Assembly (NCBI GenBank): GCA_963644945.1
Contig: CAVIQK010000001.1
Location: 1 to 64,000 of the forward strand
Direction of reading: 5' to 3'
Source: CAVIQK01 sp963644945
Lineage (GTDB): Bacteria > Bacillota > Clostridia > Christensenellales > DTU072
Length of the DNA stretch: 64,000 nucleotides
The first letter of the stretch is position 1. The number at the start of each line of letters is the position of its first letter. Below, piece by piece: positions 50,262 to 59,736 of this stretch. The notes under the pieces are model-generated. The model was not told the origin of the DNA. It saw only the letters and a program-made list of their open reading frames with translations, and ran no database searches. The position numbers and the translations under genes are program-made.

Positions 50262-51866
50262 ATGACAAAAATCGATTTAACGAAATATGGCATTAAAAAC
50301 GTCACCGAAGTAGTTTACAACCCGTCATACGAAATGCTTTTCGAAGAAGAAACCAGAAAAGATCTTACCGGTTATGAAAAGGGACAAGTTAGCGAACTCG
50401 GTGCAGTCAATGTTATGACAGGTATTTATACCGGACGTTCTCCTAAGGATAAATTTATCGTCATGGACGAAAACTCCAAAGACACCGTTTGGTGGACTTC
50501 GGACGAATTCAAAAACGACAACCATCCCGCAAGCAAAGAAACATGGCAAGCAGTCAAAGACATTGCAGTCAAAGAACTCAGTGGCAAGAGATTGTTCGTC
50601 GTAGATGCATTTTGCGGTGCCAACAAAGACACTCGTATGGCAGTTAGATTCATCGTCGAAGTCGCATGGCAAGCACACTTCATCAAGAATATGTTTATCG
50701 TGCCTACACAAGAAGAACTCGAAAACTTCGAACCCGACTTCGTTGTTTACAATGCATCGAAAGCCAAAGTCGAAAATTACAAAGAACTCGGTCTCAATTC
50801 CGAAACAGCCGTTGTCTTCAATATCACATCGAGAGAACAAGTTATAATCAACACTTGGTACGGTGGAGAAATGAAGAAAGGTATGTTCTCAATGATGAAC
50901 TACTATTTGCCCCTAAAAGGCATTGCATCAATGCACTGCTCGGCAAATACCGATATGGACGGAAAGAACACCGCAATATTCTTCGGTCTTTCCGGAACAG
51001 GCAAAACCACCCTTTCCACAGATCCTAAACGTCTCCTAATCGGCGACGACGAACACGGCTGGGACGACAACGGAGTATTCAACTTTGAAGGTGGCTGCTA
51101 CGCAAAAGTTATCAACCTCGACAAAGATTCCGAACCCGATATTTACAACGCAATCAGAAGAAATGCCCTTCTCGAAAACGTAACTCTTGACGAAAACGGC
51201 AAAATCGATTTTGCAGACAAGAGCGTTACGGAAAACACTCGTGTTTCCTATCCTATCCAACACATCGAAAAGATTGTCAGACCTGTTTCCTCCGCTCCCG
51301 CAGCGAAAAACGTCATATTCCTTTCTGCCGATGCATTCGGAGTGCTTCCTCCTGTCTCAATCTTGACTCCTGAACAAACTCAATACTACTTCCTCTCCGG
51401 ATTTACCGCAAAACTTGCAGGAACCGAAAGAGGTATAACCGAGCCTACTCCTACATTCTCCGCATGTTTCGGACAAGCCTTCCTAGAACTTCATCCTACA
51501 AAATATGCAGAAGAACTCGTCAAGAAAATGCAAAAGAGCGGAGCCAAAGCATACTTGGTCAACACCGGTTGGAACGGCACCGGAAAACGTATCTCCATCA
51601 AAGATACAAGAGGAATTATCGATGCAATTTTGAGTGGCGACATCAACAATGCCCCCACCAAGAAAATCCCCTATTTTGACTTTGAAGTACCTACAAAACT
51701 CAATGGCGTAGATTCAGGCATCCTCGATCCTAGAGACACCTACAAAGATGCAAAAGATTGGGAAGTCAAGGCTCTTGACCTTGCAGGAAGATTTACAAAG
51801 AACTTTGCAAAATATGCAACCAACGAAGCAGGCAAAGCACTTGTAAAAGCAGGTCCTAAAGCATAA
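50262..51866 (+). CDS. pckA: Phosphoenolpyruvate carboxykinase (ATP)
   Basis: 534 residues, ATP-type. Kinase-1a loop GLSGTGKTTLS near 247, kinase-2 GDDEHGWDD near 266, metal and substrate residues in NTGWNGTGKRIS. In glucose fermenters with high CO2 it runs PEP + CO2 + ADP -> oxaloacetate + ATP, so it would conserve energy at the head of the succinate branch; the opposite, gluconeogenic direction is equally possible biochemically. It closes the plus-strand redox run; a strong terminator follows. AAAGGAAAAGAGG precedes the ATG. Confidence 0.97.
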   Translation: MTKIDLTKYGIKNVTEVVYNPSYEMLFEEETRKDLTGYEKGQVSELGAVNVMTGIYTGRSPKDKFIVMDENSKDTVWWTSDEFKNDNHPASKETWQAVKDIAVKELSGKRLFVVDAFCGANKDTRMAVRFIVEVAWQAHFIKNMFIVPTQEELENFEPDFVVYNASKAKVENYKELGLNSETAVVFNITSREQVIINTWYGGEMKKGMFSMMNYYLPLKGIASMHCSANTDMDGKNTAIFFGLSGTGKTTLSTDPKRLLIGDDEHGWDDNGVFNFEGGCYAKVINLDKDSEPDIYNAIRRNALLENVTLDENGKIDFADKSVTENTRVSYPIQHIEKIVRPVSSAPAAKNVIFLSADAFGVLPPVSILTPEQTQYYFLSGFTAKLAGTERGITEPTPTFSACFGQAFLELHPTKYAEELVKKMQKSGAKAYLVNTGWNGTGKRISIKDTRGIIDAILSGDINNAPTKKIPYFDFEVPTKLNGVDSGILDPRDTYKDAKDWEVKALDLAGRFTKNFAKYATNEAGKALVKAGPKA

Positions 51867-51890
51867 TAAAAACCAAAACGGTAAAAAGAA

Positions 51891-51917
51891 AAGGAGTTCT
51901 CAGAACTCCTTTTTTTT
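51891..51917 (+). terminator. Terminator after pckA
   Basis: AAGGAGTT/AACTCCTT stem with a five-base loop, then a run of T. It is the first clear terminator on the plus strand after rex, about 20 kb upstream. Confidence 0.8.
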
Positions 51918-51936
51918 GTGCCTATATAGGCTAAAA

Positions 51937-53172
51937 TTAAAACAAAAGATTTTTGAAAGCCTCGTAATATATATCGGACATTTTGACAAACGAGTCCAGT
52001 CTTATATATTCGTTGGGTTGGTGTATGCAGTCCTCGTCGTCGGGGAAAACAGGGCCGAAGGCACAGCCGAGTTTTAAGCATCTTGCATAAGTTCCTCCAC
52101 CTATTGCGATAGGTTTGCTGTTTTCACCGGTCACCTTATTATATGCATTGAGGAGAGTTTTGACGAGTTCGTTGTCGGGGGCAAGATACAAAGGTTTATG
52201 CGAATAAACTATTTCTATCTCTCCGCCACAGTTTTGCCTTAATATGTCGGTTACGGTATCCACTTTTTGTGTTGCGGGATACCTAACATCGAGTTCGAAT
52301 AAGACATTGTCGCCATCCGTCTTTACCGTTCCAAGGTTTATCGTAAGATTTCCGGACTCCGCATCCATCATATTTAGACCGATATTTTGTCCAAAAGGCG
52401 AAGAAAGTTTTTGACCGAAATTATAAAGTTCGGGGGCGCTATCTTTTAGTGCCGACAAGATTTTAAGTATTGCATTTTCACCGAGTTGCGGTTGAGATCC
52501 GTGAGCCGATTTTCCTTTTGCCGACATGGTTTTTCCGTCCGCAAAAGTGATTTCTGCGTAGTCTGGGACCATGTTGACTCTGTCTCCGCCGACAATGTTT
52601 GCGACGGTTTTAGGAAGAGGGAAAGTGACTACATAATGGGCAATACCCTTTTCGCAGTTTATTACGGGGAAGTCACCGTCCGGAGAAATTCCCATAGGAG
52701 CGAATTCTTCGGTTTCCATGAAGTGGTCCATGCATCTCCAACCGGTTTCTTCGTTGCAACCGAGTATAATACGAATTTGTTTTTTAGGGGTGCGCCCTTC
52801 GGTTATAAGTCTGTCTATAGCATACAGTACGGATGCGACAGGTCCCTTGTCGTCAAGAGCGCCTCTTCCGTAAATTTTTCCGTCAACAAACTCTCCGCCA
52901 TAAGGATCGTGTAGCCATCCTTTTCCTTCGGGTACGACGTCGAGGTGCATGAGAATGTCGAATTTTTCTCCCTCCCCAATGGTTCCGTATCCGCAATAGC
53001 CGTCCATGTTGGTTGTCTTATATCCAAGTTTTTCGAGTTGGTCAAGAGCGAGGACCAAAGCATCGTTGACGTTTTTACCAAAAGGCATGTTAGGTTCCGG
53101 TTCTCCCTCGACACTAGGAATTTTTATAAGTTTTGTCAAAAAATCTAAAGCATCGGATAAAGTAAAATTCAT
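51937..53172 (-). CDS. PepV/Sapep-family dipeptidase (M20 metallopeptidase)
   Basis: 411 residues of the M20 family, cleaving dipeptides in the cytoplasm. Zinc-site motifs: LMHLDVVPEG near 75, RGALDDKGP near 99, GCNEETGWRC near 134, and the C-terminal IGGGTYARCLK near 360. It is shorter than typical PepV (about 470) but all catalytic motifs are seen. AAGGAGTTCAAAA precedes the ATG. Convergent with pckA and divergent from radC. Confidence 0.9.
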   Translation of the reverse strand: MNFTLSDALDFLTKLIKIPSVEGEPEPNMPFGKNVNDALVLALDQLEKLGYKTTNMDGYCGYGTIGEGEKFDILMHLDVVPEGKGWLHDPYGGEFVDGKIYGRGALDDKGPVASVLYAIDRLITEGRTPKKQIRIILGCNEETGWRCMDHFMETEEFAPMGISPDGDFPVINCEKGIAHYVVTFPLPKTVANIVGGDRVNMVPDYAEITFADGKTMSAKGKSAHGSQPQLGENAILKILSALKDSAPELYNFGQKLSSPFGQNIGLNMMDAESGNLTINLGTVKTDGDNVLFELDVRYPATQKVDTVTDILRQNCGGEIEIVYSHKPLYLAPDNELVKTLLNAYNKVTGENSKPIAIGGGTYARCLKLGCAFGPVFPDDEDCIHQPNEYIRLDSFVKMSDIYYEAFKNLLF

Positions 53173-53270
53173 TTTTGAACTCCTTATTTTTTATAATATT
53201 AAAAATATTATATACTATTTTCGTCAAATATGGTACACTATTGTGAAAGAAAGTTGTAGAAGAATATAAA

Positions 53271-54029
53271 ATGGCAGAAGGACACAGAAAGAGAATACGA
53301 GAAAAGATAGTCACTCATGGCACGTCATCGCTTACCGATGCGGAACTTTTGGAGTATATTCTCTACCCCTTCATCCCTCGAAAGGACACGTCAAAACTTG
53401 CACAAACGCTGTTAGAAGATTTTGGCGATCTTCAAGGAGTTATGACGGCGACACCTAAAGAACTCATCGCCTACAAAGATTTGACCGAATCGGCATCACT
53501 GTTTCTTCCTCTTATACCGGAATTTTATTCAAGAGCCGTTTCTCGCAACATACTGGGCGAAAATTCGGTCATGAGTCCGTATATAATAAAAAGATACTTG
53601 TACAGCATGTTGGCACATTGGAGACAAGAGAAGTTTTTGATGACGGCGCTTGATCGTGACGGCCGTTTTATAAAGTCGAAGATGGTAGGAGAAGGCGACT
53701 CGTCAAGAGTGTCTATGAGTAGAAAAACCTTTCTCGATTTCATAGAATCGACCAAGCCGTACCAAGTGGCAATAGGCCACAACCACCCTTTCTCCGATGC
53801 ATATCCGTCGCAAGACGATTTGGACATAACAAGAGAATTGGTTGACTGTGCCAAAACGGTAGGAGTCGAAGTAGTTGACCACGTCATAGCCGGAACGGAC
53901 ACCGTATTTTCGTTTAGAGAACAAGGCATAATGGACAAGAATGTCCTCGAAAATACGACCGAACAACAAGTAAGAGAACAATTAAAACTAACCAAAATAA
54001 ACGACAAATTATTATCGGAGGCAGATTAA
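53271..54029 (+). CDS. radC: RadC/JAB-domain DNA-repair-associated protein
   Basis: 252 residues. N-terminal helix-hairpin-helix-like region (SLTDAELLEYILYPFIPRKD) and a C-terminal JAB/MPN metalloprotease-like domain with the motif GHNHPFSDAYPSQDD near 165-179. The exact role of RadC in cells is unsettled. First gene of a compact operon; gltX begins one base after its stop. Confidence 0.87.
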   Translation: MAEGHRKRIREKIVTHGTSSLTDAELLEYILYPFIPRKDTSKLAQTLLEDFGDLQGVMTATPKELIAYKDLTESASLFLPLIPEFYSRAVSRNILGENSVMSPYIIKRYLYSMLAHWRQEKFLMTALDRDGRFIKSKMVGEGDSSRVSMSRKTFLDFIESTKPYQVAIGHNHPFSDAYPSQDDLDITRELVDCAKTVGVEVVDHVIAGTDTVFSFREQGIMDKNVLENTTEQQVREQLKLTKINDKLLSEAD

Positions 54030-54030
54030 A

Positions 54031-55467
54031 ATGGATAGAGTAAGAACACGTTTTGCACCCAGCCCGACAGGATTCATGCACATAGGCAATTTAAGATCCG
54101 GACTGTACGCCTATCTTTTCGCAAAGAAAAACGGCGGAGATTTCGTATTGAGAATAGAAGACACCGACAGAACACGTTATGTAGAAGGAGCAGTAGAAAC
54201 CGTCTATCGCACCCTAAAACTTGCCGGACTCGAACATGACGAAGGACCGGACAAAGACAAGGGATACGGCCCCTATATCCAAAGCGAAAGAATGGGGTTA
54301 TACAAAGAATATGCCGATTTACTCGTAGACAGAGGAGCCGCCTACTACTGTTTTTGTGACGAAGAAAGACTTTCGACTCTCAAAAACGAGGACGGTATAA
54401 AACATTACGACGGACATTGTAGAGATATCCCCGTCGAAGAAGCCAGAAGAAGAATCGCAAACGGTGAGCCTTACGTCGTCAGACATAAAGTCCCCCACAC
54501 CGATCAAGTCGGCACATACGTAGATGCGGTTTACGGAGAGATAAAAGTCGCCTACAAAGAAATGGACGACATAATACTACTCAAATCCGACGGTATGCCC
54601 ACATACAATTTTGCCAACGTTGTCGATGATCACCTCATGAAAATATCGCACGTTTTGAGAGGATGCGAATATTTGTCATCCACCCCTCAATACAACCTTA
54701 TCTACGAAGGTTTTGGCTGGGAAACACCGTCGTATGCCCATCTTCCCCACATAATGAAAGATGCTCATCACAAACTATCTAAAAGGAATGGCGATGCCAA
54801 CTTCGAAGACTTTTACAACAAGGGTTATCTTCCCGAAGCGATCGTCAATTATATAGCCTTGCTCGGTTGGAGCCCCGAAGGTAACCAAGAAAAATTATCC
54901 CTAAAAGAACTCGAACAACAATTCACGCTTGACCGTATAAACAAGTCCCCCGCAATGTTCGACAACGACAAAATGAGATGGTTAAACGGCGAATATATCA
55001 AAGAACTTTCGGATGAAAAGTTTTTGGAAATGGCAACCCCTTGGCTTGACCAAAGCGTAGCAAAAGGCATGAACTACGAGATGCTCGCAAGCCTTCTTAA
55101 AACTCGTGTCGAAATCTTTGCAGACATCCCCGAAAAAGTTTCGTTCTTGTCAGAGTTCGACAACTTCGATTTGAGTCTTTTTGAAAACCAAAAACAAAAG
55201 TCGTCAGTAGAAGTTGCCAAAAACACAATAGGCGAAATAATAGAAGTTTTTGAAAATACCCCCTTTACGTCAAGCGACTTGTTTGCCGGACTCGTGGCAC
55301 TTTCCGAAAAACTTCAAATAAAGAAAAACGCAATACTTTGGGTTGCAAGAATTGCTCTTACGGGAGCCCAATCTACCCCTGGTGGTGCAACCGAAATGGC
55401 GATTGTACTCGGCAAAGAAAACAGTATAGCAAGACTAAAAATCGTAAAAGAGAGACTTGATGCGTAA
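54031..55467 (+). CDS. gltX: Glutamyl-tRNA synthetase
   Basis: Charges tRNA-Glu (and perhaps tRNA-Gln, if the organism uses amidotransferase). 478 residues with class I motifs: PSPTGFMHIGNLRSGLY near 10-26 (HIGH region) and KLSKRNGD near 248 (KMSKS region), then the C-terminal anticodon-binding domain. GGAGGCAGATTAAA precedes the ATG. It overlaps mrnC by eight bases. Confidence 0.95.
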   Translation: MDRVRTRFAPSPTGFMHIGNLRSGLYAYLFAKKNGGDFVLRIEDTDRTRYVEGAVETVYRTLKLAGLEHDEGPDKDKGYGPYIQSERMGLYKEYADLLVDRGAAYYCFCDEERLSTLKNEDGIKHYDGHCRDIPVEEARRRIANGEPYVVRHKVPHTDQVGTYVDAVYGEIKVAYKEMDDIILLKSDGMPTYNFANVVDDHLMKISHVLRGCEYLSSTPQYNLIYEGFGWETPSYAHLPHIMKDAHHKLSKRNGDANFEDFYNKGYLPEAIVNYIALLGWSPEGNQEKLSLKELEQQFTLDRINKSPAMFDNDKMRWLNGEYIKELSDEKFLEMATPWLDQSVAKGMNYEMLASLLKTRVEIFADIPEKVSFLSEFDNFDLSLFENQKQKSSVEVAKNTIGEIIEVFENTPFTSSDLFAGLVALSEKLQIKKNAILWVARIALTGAQSTPGGATEMAIVLGKENSIARLKIVKERLDA

Positions 55468-55879
55468 TACCGTACCTAAAAATCCGTCGGTAATTACCGA
55501 CAAAGAAATCGATTTGATTCCCATCATTTCGCTTGCGTTCGTAGGGGATGCGGTGCAGACTCTTATGGAAAGGACAAGAGTCGTGGAAGGAAGCACTGCA
55601 AAGACTCAATTCTTACATAAAATTGTCGCAAGCAAGGTAAATGCCAATAGGCAAGCAGAAGCCGTAAAAGAACTTTTACCGCTGTTTACCGAAAGAGAAA
55701 CCATGATATTCAAAAGGGCAAGAAACGTAAGCCCCAGAAACCTACCAAAACACTCGGACCAAAACTCGTACAGAATATCAAGCGGATTTGAAGCAGTCAT
55801 CGGTTATTTATATTTGACGGGGCAAGAAGAAAGAATTTTTGAATTATTATCTGTAGCATACAAAGAGGAGAAACAATGA
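55460..55879 (+). CDS. mrnC: Mini-ribonuclease III (23S rRNA maturation)
   Basis: 139 residues: an RNase III catalytic domain without the dsRNA-binding domain, as in MrnC, which trims 23S rRNA ends. The family motif is ISLAFVGDAVQTLMERTR near 25-42 with the catalytic Asp. Start at the ATG at 55460, overlapping gltX; a TTG at 55457 is one codon earlier. Its 3' end overlaps rlmB by four bases, as in the classic gltX-(cysS)-mrnC-rlmB order. Confidence 0.9.
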   Translation: MRNTVPKNPSVITDKEIDLIPIISLAFVGDAVQTLMERTRVVEGSTAKTQFLHKIVASKVNANRQAEAVKELLPLFTERETMIFKRARNVSPRNLPKHSDQNSYRISSGFEAVIGYLYLTGQEERIFELLSVAYKEEKQ

Positions 55880-56586
55880 TTATTGAAGGAAAAAATGCCG
55901 TAATGGAGGCAATAAAAGGCGGAGTTACGATTGAAAAACTCTGTGTCCAAAAAGGACTTACCGGACTAGATAAAATTGTCGCAGAGGCAAAACGCAGAAA
56001 CATAAAAGTCGTACCCAGCGAAAAACAATATATGATGAAGTTGTCCCCGTCCGGGAAACATCAAGGAGTACTATGTGTTGCGACCGATTTCAAATACACC
56101 GAATTTGACGACGTGAGATTTGCGGACGGCAAAAAACTTTTTATCGTACTTGACGGTGTAGAAGATCCTCACAATCTCGGTGCGGTCACAAGAGTAGCCG
56201 ACTGTGCGGGAGCCACCGCCGTAATTATCCCCAAATATAGAGCGGCAGGAGTCACCGATACAGTCGTAAAAGTGTCGGCGGGAGCGACAGCCTATGTTCC
56301 GATAGTCAAGGTTACAAATATAAACGATGCGATTAGAAAACTAAAAGACGACGGAGTAAAAATCGTCGCAGCAGACATGGACGGAGAGAGCATGTACGAC
56401 GTCGATATGACGGGAGACGTGGCAGTCGTCGTCGGTGGCGAAGGACATGGTGTGCATGAACTTACAAGGAAACTTGCCGACCAAGTTGCATCCGTTCCGC
56501 AATACGGCCAAGTAAATTCACTCAACGCATCGGTTGCATCCGCCCTCGTAGTGTACGAAGCGATTAGACAAAGGTTAGGGAAATGA
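55876..56586 (+). CDS. rlmB: 23S rRNA (guanosine-2'-O)-methyltransferase, TrmH/SpoU family
   Basis: 236 residues. A short L30e-like substrate-binding N-terminus (IIEGKNAVMEAIKGG) and the knotted SPOUT methyltransferase domain: motif 1 DGVEDPHNLGAVTRVAD, motif 2 VVGGEGHGVHELT and motif 3 VNSLNASVASALVVYE. Overlaps mrnC upstream and the sigma factor gene downstream by four bases each. Confidence 0.92.
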   Translation: MIIEGKNAVMEAIKGGVTIEKLCVQKGLTGLDKIVAEAKRRNIKVVPSEKQYMMKLSPSGKHQGVLCVATDFKYTEFDDVRFADGKKLFIVLDGVEDPHNLGAVTRVADCAGATAVIIPKYRAAGVTDTVVKVSAGATAYVPIVKVTNINDAIRKLKDDGVKIVAADMDGESMYDVDMTGDVAVVVGGEGHGVHELTRKLADQVASVPQYGQVNSLNASVASALVVYEAIRQRLGK

Positions 56587-57173
56587 CAGCGGAAGATAAG
56601 AGGGAAACAAAACTTATTCAAGAGGCGCAGTCCGGAAACAACGATGCAGCGCTAGAGGAACTTATCATCAAGTATAGACCTCTATTAAAAAGAGCGATTA
56701 CCAACCGCAAAATTTCCGGTATGGATCCCGAGGACCTCTTGCAAGAAGCGACCATTTGCTTTGTAAAAGCCATCGAAAAATTTGACGAAAACGGCGGACA
56801 AAAGTTTTCGACTTTTGTGTATAACATTGTAAAACAAAGAATAATAGATCTAATCAAGAAAAACAGTTCGCAAAAGAGCGGTAGCGAAATAACCAAAATT
56901 TCTACAGAAGATACCGAAGTTTACGATCCTAGCGATATAAACGTCGTGGACGATTATATATCAAGAGAGCAAGTCGAAACGCTACGAAAAGTCATCAAAG
57001 ATACCCTTTCCGACAGCGAAAAAAGTGTCCTCAACTTATATCTTCAAGAGATGAGTTATAGTGAAATTGCCGAAAGCCTCGGAGTATCTACAAAAAAGGT
57101 CGATCATACTCTTTCGCAAATCAAGAAAAAACTAAGAGAACAAAAAGAATTAAAGGAGTTGTTTGACGTATGA
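56583..57173 (+). CDS. RNA polymerase sigma factor, SigH-like
   Basis: 196-residue sigma-70 family member. Region 2 (DPEDLLQEATICFVKAIEKFDENGG) binds core and -10; region 4 at the C-terminus (YSEIAESLGVSTKKVDHTLSQIKKKL) binds -35. Position right after rlmB is that of sigH in Bacillus and Clostridium, so it is probably SigH, though sporulation genes are not seen in this window and identity rests on position and length. Confidence 0.82.
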   Translation: MTAEDKRETKLIQEAQSGNNDAALEELIIKYRPLLKRAITNRKISGMDPEDLLQEATICFVKAIEKFDENGGQKFSTFVYNIVKQRIIDLIKKNSSQKSGSEITKISTEDTEVYDPSDINVVDDYISREQVETLRKVIKDTLSDSEKSVLNLYLQEMSYSEIAESLGVSTKKVDHTLSQIKKKLREQKELKELFDV

Positions 57174-58015
57174 AATATGCAGCAATCGATATAGGGAGCA
57201 ACTCCGTAAGACTTCTATCCAACGGAAAAAAATATCTAGAAATCACAACTCTCGGCGAAGGTCTTATAAAGACAGGACTTCTAAAAGACGAGGCGATGAA
57301 TAGGACTCTCGATGCCGTAGTCAAGTTTAATTCCCAAGCAATTTTAGAAGGAGCCGACAAGGTTTTTGTCTTCGCAACCCAAGCCGTAAGGGGTGCAAAA
57401 AACGGTACCGTTTTTACCGAAAGAGCCAAAGAACAAGGAATAGAAATTGACGTAATACCCAAAGAAAGGGAAGCCGAAATCGGCTTTATGGGAGCCTATA
57501 AGAGCGGATTGTGTGCAACTCTGGACATAGGAGGAGCAAGTAGCGAGATAGCCGTAGGCGACAAGGACGGACTAATCTATAAAGGTAGTATCGCAGTAGG
57601 TGCCGTCAGTCTAAAAGACGTTTCCGATAAAAGAGCCGAAGAAGAAAAGTTCGTAGAAAATCTCGCAAGAGAGTACGGCGAAATACCCCCGTTCGATACA
57701 TTGATAGCAATAGGCGGCACCCCCACCACGTATGCCGCAATTTATCACGATTTGGTAGAATATGATCCCCAAGTCGTGGATGGGACTATACTCAATAGAC
57801 AAGATGTCATCGACATAACCGACCGCATCGAAAGGACACCTTACGAGGAGCGAAAATTTATCAACGGTCTGCATCCGAAGAAAGTCCCCTACGCAATAAC
57901 AAGCGGTGTTTTGCTATATACATTTATGAAGATTTTAGGAAAAGATCAAGTCGAAATATCCGAAAGAGACAATCTCGAGGGATACATATTATATAGGACA
58001 ACAAAAAATATTTAG
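57170..58015 (+). CDS. Ppx/GppA-family exopolyphosphatase-like protein
   Basis: 281 residues with the actin-like ATPase fold of Ppx/GppA: phosphate-1 loop AAIDIGSNSVRLL near 3-15 and phosphate-2 TLDIGGASSEIAVGD near 112. It contains only the catalytic domains, lacking the C-terminal helical part of longer Ppx enzymes. Likely hydrolyses polyphosphate or pppGpp. Its ATG overlaps the sigma factor stop (ATGA), which is unusual context; a link between stringent signalling and this sigma factor is speculative. Confidence 0.85.
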   Translation: MKYAAIDIGSNSVRLLSNGKKYLEITTLGEGLIKTGLLKDEAMNRTLDAVVKFNSQAILEGADKVFVFATQAVRGAKNGTVFTERAKEQGIEIDVIPKEREAEIGFMGAYKSGLCATLDIGGASSEIAVGDKDGLIYKGSIAVGAVSLKDVSDKRAEEEKFVENLAREYGEIPPFDTLIAIGGTPTTYAAIYHDLVEYDPQVVDGTILNRQDVIDITDRIERTPYEERKFINGLHPKKVPYAITSGVLLYTFMKILGKDQVEISERDNLEGYILYRTTKNI

Positions 58016-58138
58016 TGTTGCCCGAATTAAAAACCTATCAAATTTTTGCAAAAAATTCAAAAAGATTAAGAAATTATTAAGATTGTTGACATAACATGTG
58101 GACAAAAGATGAAAGGGAAATCCGAAAGGAGAAGTGTT

Positions 58139-59674
58139 ATGAAAAATAATATGAAAAGAAGATTTTTAGTATTCTCGCTTATTATTGTAGTCGTATTGAC
58201 TTGTGCAATGATTTTATGTTCTTGCAATAGAAGTGACGGCGAAGGTTATACCATTGAGTCGGTTTATGCCGAGGCGCAAGAATTAGGTTATACAGGCACC
58301 CTAGAAGAGTTTATAGAACTTGTGTCCGGTAAAGACGGCGTAGACGGTGTGGGACTAAGCAACTATCAACTATGGCTACAACTCAACGGCAAAGAATCTA
58401 CCGACGAAGGCTATTCGCTACAAGATTATTTCAACTATCTAAAAGCCTCATCGGCGACCACGACCAATAATAGTTCAGACGATTCGTCTGCCGTCGATTA
58501 TGCGATAGGCTCGACTCTTGCCGTAATTTCCGAATATATAGAAGACGGCGAAACTTTATCGACGGGAGCCGGCAGCGGTATCATATATAAAGATACCGGA
58601 TCCGAACTTTATATTGTGACCAACTACCACGTAATATATTTTGACAAAGTTACCAAGACTGTCGAAGTCGGTACTTTTTGGGGCGGAACATCGCAAAGAA
58701 CAACGACATCGTATGTTTCGTCGATAGCAAGTAAAGTTAGAGTATATCTTTACGGCATGCAATATTCCACAAGTAGCGGTTACGGAATCGATGCGACCGT
58801 AGTAGGCGGATCTTATGAAAACGACATAGCCGTTTTGAGCCTTACGGGGACCTCTTATACCAAATATAAAGACTACGTCGCTAAATGCGGAAAGATGACA
58901 GACGGCACCGACCTAATTCGTCCGGTGACGGAATCGAGTGATGTCGCAAACGTAGGAAGCAAAGCAATAGCAATCGGCAACCCTGCAGGCGAAGGGATCT
59001 CCGCAACAAGCGGTATAATATCTGTCGAGAGCGAAACTATCTCTATCGATATATATTGGGATAAAGCATCCAATTCCTATATTGCCTCATCATTACGTGT
59101 TATGAGAATAGACACAGCCGTCAACAGCGGCAACTCCGGTGGCGGACTCTTCAACGAAAAAGGCGAATGGGTAGGCATTGTCAATGCCAAAATGTCCTCG
59201 TCTAGCGTAGAAAACATTTCTTATGCAATCCCCCACGAAGTTGCATCGTCGATAGCCAACAACATAATTCATTATTATGAAGTCCAAAAGACCGACGAAG
59301 ACACGACCAACGACACCAATTTCGTCAACCCCAAACGTCTTGTTCTCGGAGTCACCGTCCAAGCCACCGATTCGTATGCCAAAGCGGTTTCCAACGGCAC
59401 AACCACCATTTACGAACTCACAATCAACAAGATTGAATCTGATTCCGTAGCAGGCTCTCTTGTCGGCACCGACAACGAAATAAAAGTAGGTGACACACTT
59501 GTATCCGCAACGATAGGCGGAAAAGACGTCGCCCTTGACAAACTCTATAAACTAAAAGAAGAGTTTACCGCTATCTACGAAGGCACGACGTTCACCTTGA
59601 CCATAAATAGAGACGGAGTCACCAAAGTCCTCAACGTAAAAGTAGATGCCGACGACTTCGTAACGGTAAAATAA
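58139..59674 (+). CDS. HtrA/DegP-like S1C serine protease, lipoprotein-type
   Basis: 511 residues. An N-terminal hydrophobic segment ends in ILCSC, a lipobox-like site, so it is probably anchored on the outer face of the membrane. A short region with GKDGVDGVGLSNYQLWLQL, common in surface lipoproteins of gut clostridia, links to the trypsin-like domain: His in VTNYHVIYF near 175, Asp in ENDIAVLS near 232, Ser in NSGNSGGGLFN near 335. A C-terminal PDZ domain (about 400-505) follows. Start at 58139 after AAAGGAGAAGTGTT. Protein quality control outside the cell. Confidence 0.9.
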   Translation: MKNNMKRRFLVFSLIIVVVLTCAMILCSCNRSDGEGYTIESVYAEAQELGYTGTLEEFIELVSGKDGVDGVGLSNYQLWLQLNGKESTDEGYSLQDYFNYLKASSATTTNNSSDDSSAVDYAIGSTLAVISEYIEDGETLSTGAGSGIIYKDTGSELYIVTNYHVIYFDKVTKTVEVGTFWGGTSQRTTTSYVSSIASKVRVYLYGMQYSTSSGYGIDATVVGGSYENDIAVLSLTGTSYTKYKDYVAKCGKMTDGTDLIRPVTESSDVANVGSKAIAIGNPAGEGISATSGIISVESETISIDIYWDKASNSYIASSLRVMRIDTAVNSGNSGGGLFNEKGEWVGIVNAKMSSSSVENISYAIPHEVASSIANNIIHYYEVQKTDEDTTNDTNFVNPKRLVLGVTVQATDSYAKAVSNGTTTIYELTINKIESDSVAGSLVGTDNEIKVGDTLVSATIGGKDVALDKLYKLKEEFTAIYEGTTFTLTINRDGVTKVLNVKVDADDFVTVK

Positions 59675-59690
59675 AAAAAGCACCAAAACA

Positions 59691-59718
59691 AAAAAAGCGG
59701 TAAAAAACCGCTTTTTTT
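59691..59718. terminator. Bidirectional terminator between the HtrA-like protease and rubrerythrin genes
   Basis: Perfect 11-base stem AAAAAAGCGGT/ACCGCTTTTTT with loop AAAAA and T-runs in both directions; it serves both convergent genes. Confidence 0.85.
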
Positions 59719-59736
59719 ATTGTCTAAACAAATTGT

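Noticed and set aside
58094..58102. TGTGGACAA resembling an inverted DnaA box upstream of the protease gene
   Set aside because: A single 9-base near-match in this much sequence is expected by chance and has no companions.
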